Origin: Flaveria trinervia
Lineage: Eukaryota > Streptophyta > Magnoliopsida > Asterales > Asteraceae
NCBI GenBank assembly: GCA_025506515.1
Contig: CM046457.1
Span: forward strand, 39,132,231 to 39,196,230
DNA: 64,000 bases
Direction: 5' to 3'
Made by a program: the position numbers and the translations under genes. The notes under the pieces are model-generated. The model ran no database searches. It saw only the letters and a list, made by a program, of their open reading frames with translations, and was not told the origin of the DNA. Position 1 is the first letter of the stretch. The number at the start of each line of letters is the position of its first letter. Shown here one piece after another: positions 57,115-64,000 of this stretch.

Positions 57115-58104
57115 ATGGCTACATCAATCAATGATCCTCACAATACTGGCTCCTCAACAAAGCCTCTGATGCTTGTTAGGAGTGAGTACAACATATGGCA
57201 ACGACGAATGCTCCATCACCTGTCTATTAATAATTCAGGTTGTTGGAAATCTGTGGTTCATTGACCATATAAGCCTATGGTGAGTAATCCGGAAACCAAT
57301 GAAATGGTTCCGAAGAAGAAAGAGCAATATTCAATGAAGATCTGAAACTGTTTGAAATTGATGCTAAAGCCCATGGAATTCTGGCCATGGCACTGCCTAA
57401 TGAAATCTATTCTGGACTTATGCATCATGAATATGCTCATGACCTCTGGGTTGCTCTGAAAGAACAATTTGGAGGAACTGATGAGGTCTTAGCAAACAAT
57501 AGAGAAATTCTTGCCCAGCAATATGAGACACTCTCATAGAAAGGGTGAGTCACTGACTCAACAGTTTGAGCGATTCTCCTGTTTGATATCTGAGTTGAAA
57601 ATGGTTAAACATGAATATACAAACAGTTAGATGAACAACAGATTTCTCAGATCCCTGCCTGAGAGATGGGACACTTATACCATTGTCCTACGCTCCAGTG
57701 CAAATCTAGATAATCTATCTCTCACCCAACTTCATGGGAAACTGCTTACATTTGAAAGGGAGATAGAACAGAAAAGAAAACTGACTTCATCTGGGAAGCT
57801 CACTGATGACTTTGTACCAGGGAATACTACTCTGGTTGGTCATGAGTCAGAATATGCTACATCAGAAAGTTCATATGATGAGCATATTGATTTCTCTTCA
57901 AACAGTGGAGATCATGCTTTTGCTGGTATTGATGGTAATTCAGGATGTAATAGTAACAATCTGTGCTTTTTGATGGATGATTTGAAAGGTATTGCTGATG
58001 ATGATTTGGAAGAGATGGATATTTTGAGCCAAATGGCATTAGTTAATATCAGATCTCAAAAAATTTACAAAAGGACAGGTAGAAAATTCCAATGGTCTCT
58101 CTAG
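57115..58104 (+). pseudogene. Copia-E gag domain
   Basis: ATG 57115 gives MATSINDPHNTGSS, LMLVRSEYNIWQRRM and a stop; after a shift DLKLFEIDAKAHGILAMALPNEIYSGL and LWVALKEQFGGTDEV follow. From 57631 an open stretch reads NNRFLRSLPERWDTYTIVLR, LSLTQLHGKLLTFEREIEQK and DDLEEMDILSQMALVNIRS. This is the whole plant Copia gag domain with about four lesions. Confidence 0.85.
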
Positions 58105-58105
58105 A

Positions 58106-59040
58106 AAAACCAAAGTTGGTTTTGACAAGAGCAAGTTGAGGTGTCACAAGTGCCATAGACTTGGACATTTTGCAAGAGAGTGTAGATCATCTGGATCTAA
58201 CTTTTCTGCACCCTTTGTGACCTTTCCAAACAATAATTCACAAAACAAAGGGCAACATTCTATCAGTTCTGGTCATCATTCACAAAATCAATCATCTCCT
58301 GCATATTTTGTTCCTCAAGGTCAAATGCCATATCCTTATCCCTGTTTTTACATGCCACAGTCCAATCAGGTTTCTGTACACATAGCTCAACAATCACATG
58401 CCCTACCTAAGCCTCAACCATCTCAATCAAGCCAACAATCTCAATCTCAATCACATCAAAGCTTTTTCACTCCTGGTGTTGTTGACTGGAGTAGTTTACC
58501 AGATGATCTTTCTGGTTATTCTGAACAAATGTTTTCTAGTGCTGGTCAACATGGTGGTGAAAATCCTTTTGGAAATCTTGCTCTTATGGCCCTGGAGTTT
58601 ACTGGTGGTTCAAGCTCAAATGCTTCATCATCACAGGTACCACAAGTATCTTCTGAGGCTAAGGCCAAGTTGTGTTCTGAGTCATGCATAGCTGCTTTTG
58701 CCTCATTAGAGAAGCAAATGTAGCTTTAATTAATCAAAATCTTGACCTAGAGAAAGTGATTTCTAAAAGAAAAGCTGAGTTTGAGTTTGTTTTAAAAGAA
58801 AAGATGATGAGATTTACAAATTAAAATGTCAAATTACTGATGAAAAGGCTAAGGTAAAGGTCATCTTAGAAAATCACAAGAGTCTCAAAGAAACACTTGC
58901 AGCTACTCAAGTGGAGTGTGAACGCTGGGTAACATCTTGCAAGGGGTTTGAAATGCTTCTCAGTAAGCAAACTACTTCAAATGTGAAGTTTGGGATTGGA
59001 TACAATCACACTGAACCTCCTACAGATTTTACTCCAAAAC
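58106..59040 (+). pseudogene. Copia-E gag zinc knuckle and coiled region
   Basis: LRCHKCHRLGHFARECR is a complete CX2CX4HX4C knuckle near 58134-58184, followed by a Gln/Ser/Pro-rich stretch open to 58723. After a frame change, coiled sequence rich in Lys/Glu (NQNLDLEKVISKRKAEFEFVLKEK) runs to about 58985. Confidence 0.8.
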
Positions 59041-60060
59041 AGAAGTAAAATCTGAAGGTGAAATCAATTCCCAAACCACATCATCATGTGTCTCATCCTC
59101 AAGTGAAAATGTACAATCAGAGGATGAAGTCAGTAATAGTACCTCAGCTAATCTGTTGATGGTCCTACTGCTGATGAACACATGATCAAAGAAAAGCTGA
59201 GTCCTTCAGGTGTTGTCTCAAAAGGTACTCAAAGTACTAAAGAGCAAATAACAACACCTGAAGAACATTTCAAGCCAAATGTAACCAGACATGGTTTGAC
59301 ATCTGCTGAAGAATCTATCAGGAAATCCAAAAGTACTGATAGAAAATCTCTGAAGAACAAGTCTTCAGTTGTTACAAATCCTTCAGTACTTCACATAAGT
59401 ACTGAAAGGAAGAAAGTACTGAAGAACACACCTTCAGTAGTTTCATCTTCTTTAGCAGCTGATCAACAGAAGATGAAGAAAAAGCCATGTGAAATATGTG
59501 GTTTATTCAATCATCTCACTGATGAATGTTGGTACAGAAAGGGTTCCAATTTAACAAGGATAAAATCATCAAAAGGAAATTAATAAAATGAAAGATGAAT
59601 TTGAAACCAGATTTGTGCCACAAACATCTCAACCTGATAACCAAAGTCTTCACAAAAATCTAACCAGACGAAAGAGGTTTATCATAAAAGCTAAAAATAC
59701 TCCTCAAAGAGTATCAAAACAACAGACTAAGTCTGTGTCTTTCAAAAAGGAGGACATGGTGTCTCACAGGAATCATTCACAAACAAGTTCTGATGTGTCT
59801 GCTGAACTGAAAGCTTTAACAACCAATCAGACACAACTTGTTATGATGGTTCAACATCTATTGGGGAGAGTTAACCAAATAGATGTACCTGTGATTAAAC
59901 CACTAAAAAGGAAACCTAAGCCAAAATCAAAGGAATCCTTTTCAGCACCATCTCCATCTTCAAAGCTGTTAATCATGACAAATCAGTTAGTACAAAAGCT
60001 GTTGATAAGAACAGACCCAAAACCAAAAAGGTTTGGGTCTCAAAAGCTAACTAGTTGTTG
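59041..60060 (+). pseudogene. Copia-E gag-pol linker with second knuckle
   Basis: Two open stretches (59182-59583, 59588-60133) are Lys/Ser-rich. Near 59484 CEICGLFNHLTDECWYRKG is a second intact CCHC motif. The first stretch holds many codons made from AGTACTGAAG words (KSTD, VLHISTE), so the repeat word of the 3' region also occurs in coding sequence. Confidence 0.75.
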
Positions 60061-60430
60061 TGATATATGCAGGGTTCTTCAACATGCCATAGAAGCATCT
60101 GGTATGTGGACAGTGGAGGATCTATGCATATGACTGGGAGCAGATCTCTTCTTCATGACTACTCTCAAGGAAAGAAAGGATTTGTATCTTTTGGTAATGA
60201 TGCTAAGGGTTACATCATGGAAAAGGCTTTGTTTCAAATGGAGAAATAAGGTTTGATGATGTCAACCATGTGGAGAATCTCAAGTATAAATTATTGATGT
60301 CAGTCAAAACTGTCGAATTCTATCTTTCAATGTTTTGTATATGATTGACAAGATATTGGATGAACATACTCTCCTGAAAGCCAACAGGATTAGAAGAGTA
60401 TATGCCTTAGACTTATCAAAGAAATTATCT
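60061..60430 (+). pseudogene. Copia-E protease
   Basis: CHRSIWYVDSGGSMHMTGSRSLLHDYSQGKKGFVSFG shows the protease. The usual DSGCSRHMTG reads DSGGSMHMTG, but the catalytic DSG is kept. The frame is lost near 60240 and again near 60400 (DKILDEHTLLKANRIRRVYALD). Confidence 0.8.
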
Positions 60431-60469
60431 AAAAGGCTATCCATGTCTGTTCTCTAAGGCCTCTCCTCA

Positions 60470-61330
60470 GGAATCTGAGCCTTGGCATAGAAGGCTTGGT
60501 CATGTGAATCTTAGAAACATGAACCAGCTGATCCTTCATGGGTTAGTGAGAGGTCTGCCATTAAAGGAGTTCAAATGTGATGACAACTGCTCTGCTTGTT
60601 TAAAAGGAAAGCAACATAAAGTATCATTCCCTCCAATAGAAGAACCAAAGTCACTGCCTGCTTGCAATTACTGCATATGGATCTTTTTGGTCCAGTAAGA
60701 GTGACGAGTATGGCAAAGAAAAAATACTGTCTAGTAATTGTGGATGATTATTCCAGATTTATATGGACCTTCTTCTTACATTCAAAAGATGAGGCTGGTC
60801 AAATTATCATCTACTTTGTGTTGCATGTGGAAAAGCAGTATTCTTTTTCTGTCAAGTGTGTGAGGAGTGATAATGGCACATAGTTTAGAAATCACACACT
60901 TGATGAATTTTATTTCTCTAAGGGAATCAAGAGGCAGTTTAGCATTCCTAGAACTCCTGAACAAAATAGAGTGGTGGAGAGAAAGAACAGGACCCTTATT
61001 GAAGCCGCAACGTCAATGTTGGCTGATTCTGGTTTGCCACTAACCTTTTGGGCTGAAGCTGTTAACACAGCTTGTTATGTGCAAAATAGAGTATTGGTAA
61101 ATCAAAGGTTGATGAAGACTCCTTATGAAGTGTTACATCATTGGCTCCTCTGATTTCCTTCTTTAGAGCATTTGGGTGTCCTTGTTATATTCTCAACACA
61201 AAAGATCCACTTCAGAAGTTTGAATCAAAGGTGGATGCAGGGTACTTTGTGGGTATTCCTCTACTTGCAAGGCATACAGAGTTTTTAATTGCAGATCAAA
61301 GATTGTAGAAGAAACCTTGCATGTAAAGTT
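60470..61330 (+). pseudogene. Copia-E integrase
   Basis: WHRRLGHVNLRNMNQL and CSACLKGKQHKVSF are the HHCC finger. LLHMDLFGP (first Asp), KCVRSDNGT then a TAG (second Asp), and RTPEQNRVVERKNRTLIEAATSML (Glu) are the catalytic core. AEAVNTACYVQNRVLVNQR follows. Frame changes occur near 60680 and after 61150. In PEQN the usual Gly-Val-Ala is RVV. Confidence 0.82.
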
Positions 61331-61703
61331 TAATGAATCTCCAAAGGAGAAAATCCCACAAAATCCTGTGGAGTTATTTGATCTGGACATACTGCAATAT
61401 GTTCCTTATCAGTCTCCAAATGTTGTAGATTCTGTGATTCATCATCTTATGCAACATGTTATCCATCTGTTGGTATCAATGCAAGTTTTAGTGATCAACT
61501 GCCTGAGTCTACTAAACTTGATATTCCTGTAGCTTCAGCAGTTCCATCCACAACAAATGCTGATGAGATCTCTAGATCCTCTACTTCATTTGAATTGTCA
61601 TCTCAATCTAGGTTTCCAGAATCTGATCACCATCTGTTACTGCTGAATCACCTACAAACACTTGCACAGATCTTATTGAGTATCAAGAACTGAAGAATCA
61701 TCC

Positions 61704-63206
61704 ATGTCTCAGATCATTGGTGACATCAATGCTGGGGTTTCAACCAGAAGTCAGTTGTCCAACTTTTGCTTCTATGCTCTTTTCATCAGTCAGCAAGAGC
61801 CAAAGAATTATCATATTGCATTAAGAGACAATGGATGGGTTGAAGCTATGCAACTTGAGCTTCTTCAGTTTCAAAAGCAGCAAGTGTGGGAACTGGTTCC
61901 TCTTCCCCAAGGTAAGTGTGCAATAGGCACTAAATGGGTGTTTAGGAATAAAACTGATGAAAAAGGCCAAATTGTCAAGAACAAGGCCAGACTGGTTGTA
62001 CAGGGGTTTTCACAAGAAGAAGGTATTGATTATGATGAAACCTTTGCCCCTGTAGCCAGACTAGAAGCAATTAGATTGTTTTTAGCTTATGCTGCTTTTC
62101 ATAATCTCAAAGTTTTTCAAATGGATGTAAAAAGTGCATTTTTATATGGTAAAATAAAAGAAGAAGTTTATGTGTGCCAACCAATAGGTTTTGAAGATCA
62201 TAAACATCAAGATTGGGTGTATAAGCTTGATAAGGCTCTTTATGGACTAAAACAAGCACCCAGAGCCTGGTATGAAACACTGTCAAATTTTCTTCTTCAA
62301 AATAATTTCACTAGAGGCTCTATAGATAAAACCTTGTTCATTAAGAAAGTAGGCATGCACAAGCTCCTTGTTCAAATTTATGTTGATGTTATAATTTTTG
62401 CATCCTCTGATCCACATTTGTTTGATGCCTTTACTAAGTTGATGCAACAAAAGTTTGAAATGAGTGCCCTGGGAGAATTACAGTTCTTTCTGGGGTTGCA
62501 AATCAAACAAAAGGCTGATGGAACTTTCATTCATCAGTCAAAATATACAAAGGATTTGTTGCAAAAGTTTGATTTACAAATCTGTAAGCCCTGTTCTACT
62601 CCCATGTGTAGCACCACACAACTGGATGCTGATCAAAAAGGTAAAGCAGTTGATGAAACTCTTTACAGATGTATGATTGGGTCCTTGATGTACCTTACAG
62701 CTTCTAGACGAGACATTATGTTTGCAACTTATGTCTGTGCTAGATTTCAGGCTGCACCTAAAGATTCCCATATGATTGCAGTCAAAAGGATCTTTAGATA
62801 TTTGCAAGGAACTCAATCTCTAGGCCTTTGGTATTCCACTGGGCACTCTTGCAAATTAGTTGCTTTCTCTGATAGTGACTATGCAGGGTGTAAATTAACT
62901 AGAAAATCAACCTCTGGTGGATGCCAATTTCTAGGCAACTATTTGGTTTCTTGGCAGAGTAAGAAACAAACCTCTGTTGCTACATCCACTGCTGAAGCAG
63001 AGTACATTGCTACAGCAAGTTGTACATCTCAGGTACTCTGGCTTCAGAATCAATTACTGGATTATGACATTACAGAGACTAAGACTCCTTTACTAATGGA
63101 CAGTGCTTCAGCTCTTTGTATTGTTAAGAATCCTGTCCAACATTCTAGGACCAAAAATATTGAGATCAGACATCACTTTATCAGGGATTGTTATGAAAAG
63201 GTCTGA
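61704..63206 (+). CDS. Copia-E reverse transcriptase-RNase H, open frame with altered YVDD box
   Basis: The 500-codon open frame starts in the linker (SQIIGDINAGVSTRSQL), then RT: AMQLELLQFQKQQVWELVPL, IGTKWVFRNK, NKARLVVQGFSQEEG, FAPVARLEAIRLFLAYA, MDVKSAFLYGKI, KQAPRAWYETLS. The catalytic box reads YVDVIIFAS near 62380, where YVDD is needed, so polymerase activity should be lost. RNase H looks complete: SDSDYAGCK, STAEAEYIATAS, MDSASAL, HSRTKNIEIRHHFIR. The frame ends in an early TGA at 63206 after YEKV; one base later the normal tail (SADELADIFTKPL) continues to about 63320. It would be the C-terminal part of the polyprotein, not a separate gene. Confidence 0.9.
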   Translation: MSQIIGDINAGVSTRSQLSNFCFYALFISQQEPKNYHIALRDNGWVEAMQLELLQFQKQQVWELVPLPQGKCAIGTKWVFRNKTDEKGQIVKNKARLVVQGFSQEEGIDYDETFAPVARLEAIRLFLAYAAFHNLKVFQMDVKSAFLYGKIKEEVYVCQPIGFEDHKHQDWVYKLDKALYGLKQAPRAWYETLSNFLLQNNFTRGSIDKTLFIKKVGMHKLLVQIYVDVIIFASSDPHLFDAFTKLMQQKFEMSALGELQFFLGLQIKQKADGTFIHQSKYTKDLLQKFDLQICKPCSTPMCSTTQLDADQKGKAVDETLYRCMIGSLMYLTASRRDIMFATYVCARFQAAPKDSHMIAVKRIFRYLQGTQSLGLWYSTGHSCKLVAFSDSDYAGCKLTRKSTSGGCQFLGNYLVSWQSKKQTSVATSTAEAEYIATASCTSQVLWLQNQLLDYDITETKTPLLMDSASALCIVKNPVQHSRTKNIEIRHHFIRDCYEKV

Positions 63207-63330
63207 TTGATCCAAAGTTTGTTCCTAGTGCTGATGAGCTTGCAGATATATTTACTAAGCCTTTGGACAATGGAACTTTTCAAAATCTTGTGTTAAGGCT
63301 TGTATGCTGCAGCTTGAATAAATTGACAAC
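63207..63330 (+). pseudogene. Copia-E polyprotein C-terminal tail, frame-shifted
   Basis: DPKFVPSADELADIFTKPLDNGTFQNLVLRL is the standard end of Copia RNase H regions, in another frame from the preceding 500-codon stretch. Confidence 0.8.
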
Positions 63331-63334
63331 TACT

Positions 63335-63840
63335 GATGATCTCAGCTCACAAGTACTGATGAGCATCAGTATACAGCTGTCACAATAAGTACTGAAGCTA
63401 TTTTATCTTCAGCAGTTTTCATAACTACTAAAGACTAAATTCCTCAAAGTGTGAAGTACTTTATCTGTTAAAAAGTACTGAAGTGTTACAACTACTGACC
63501 TCTGTTATAACAGATAAGTACTGATGACCAATGAAACATCTGAAAATCAGATACTCTGCTGAGTAAGTGTTGAGGTCAAATGAAACAACTGCGATATGTG
63601 AATTGACGACAACAACTGATGAGTAAGTTTATTCTTCAATTGTTTCTAACAACAGCTATTTCATTTCAAAACAATTGAAGCCAAACCAAGTCTTCAGTAG
63701 TTTTTTTTAACTACTGATGACAAACACCAAGTCTTCAGTTGTTTACAACACCTGAAAGTTAAAACCATGTCTTCAGTCGTTTTCTAACAACTGATGACTA
63801 CAACCAAAACTTTCAGCTGTTTTCTTTCAGCTGTTTTCTT
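63335..63840 (+). repeat. ACTGAAG/CTTCAGT word array, Copia-E 3' region
   Basis: About twenty words of the type AGTACTGAAG, CTTCAGTAGTT, AACTACTGATGAC occur in both orientations over 500 bp. The words overlap those of the U3 array and of the linker at 59200-59450. This is the counterpart of the CTTCGGAAG region of Copia-A, just upstream of the extra ORF. Confidence 0.75.
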
Positions 63841-63918
63841 TCGGCCGTTCATAACCTATAACCTAACCCTAACTTCAAACTTTTCATAAATCGATTTCCG
63901 AACGTTCATCTTCCATTA

Positions 63919-64000
63919 ATGGCGACCATGCAAATCAAACCTTGACACAACTGTGTGCTTACTTCACAAAATCGACCTTTTGGACTAAGTTTGATGATGC
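63919..64000 (+). pseudogene. Possible start of Copia-E ORF3, cut by window end
   Basis: ATG 63919 gives only eight codons, but one base away the translation NQTLTQLCAYFTKSTF fits the first residues of the downstream ORF of Sirevirus-like elements (compare Copia-A at 43438). Too short to be certain. Confidence 0.35.

Larger units (their letters stand above)
56181..64000 (+). mobile_element. Copia-E: Sirevirus-like Copia element, runs off window
   Basis: Plus-strand order: 5' LTR 56181-56883, PBS, gag, second knuckle, protease, integrase, an open RT/RNase H frame, a noncoding part rich in ACTGAAG words, and the likely start of an ORF3. It is the best preserved Copia here, though gag and integrase have several lesions and key active-site residues are changed. 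The 3' LTR lies outside the window, so age and target duplication cannot be judged. Confidence 0.85.

Noticed and set aside
1..64000. tRNA, rRNA or microRNA genes
   Set aside because: Only tRNA-complementary PBS were found; no cloverleaf with A and B boxes was seen.

Overview
The window is nuclear DNA of a flowering plant, a eudicot and most likely a member of the daisy family or a relative. It is dominated by nested, decayed LTR retrotransposons around one conserved host gene. The organism is inferred from gene structure and element types; no marker fixes the genus.

Layout. 1-14 kb, all minus strand: a Gypsy LTR (family B) cut into the RNase H of a decayed Sirevirus-like Copia (Copia-1). 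Copia-1 also carries a short Gypsy LTR (family C) in its RT with a perfect 5-bp target duplication. A truncated Gypsy element follows (Gypsy-A: gag, protease, start of RT, RNase H scrap, PBS, 5' LTR). 14-19.6 kb: a second family B LTR, itself split by a 2.9-kb solo LTR with perfect 5-bp duplications, and abutting the 3' part of a PIF/Harbinger transposase. 21.0-29.8 kb, minus strand: a 14-exon cellulose synthase gene of the CESA1 type, conserved throughout except for one missing base in exon 8 that breaks the frame. 29.8-32.5 kb: its upstream region, with two tandem MITE-like repeats, one of them carrying a Copia LTR. 32.5-46.3 kb: the 3' end of a minus-strand Copia (Copia-D1) invaded by a plus-strand Sirevirus-like Copia (Copia-A) with gag, protease, integrase, RT, RNase H and a downstream extra ORF. 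Copia-A is split in gag by another Gypsy-type solo LTR. 46.3-49.1 kb: a long family C Gypsy LTR with PBS. 49.1-56.2 kb: the 3' end of a second minus-strand Copia (Copia-D2), whose LTR received a complete non-autonomous element with two LTRs, PBS, PPT and only a gag-like reading frame (TR-GAG type). 56.2-64 kb: a plus-strand Copia (Copia-E) with LTR, PBS and an open 500-codon RT/RNase H frame. It runs off the window.

The host gene makes the catalytic subunit of the plasma-membrane cellulose synthase complex for primary walls. Every other gene-like stretch is transposon-derived. The most interesting features are the CESA1 frameshift, the order of insertions that can be read from target duplications, the gag-only element with a W-box cluster in its LTR, and arrays of short CG-containing words in LTRs and leaders. 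Two of these words recur in elements of different superfamilies.
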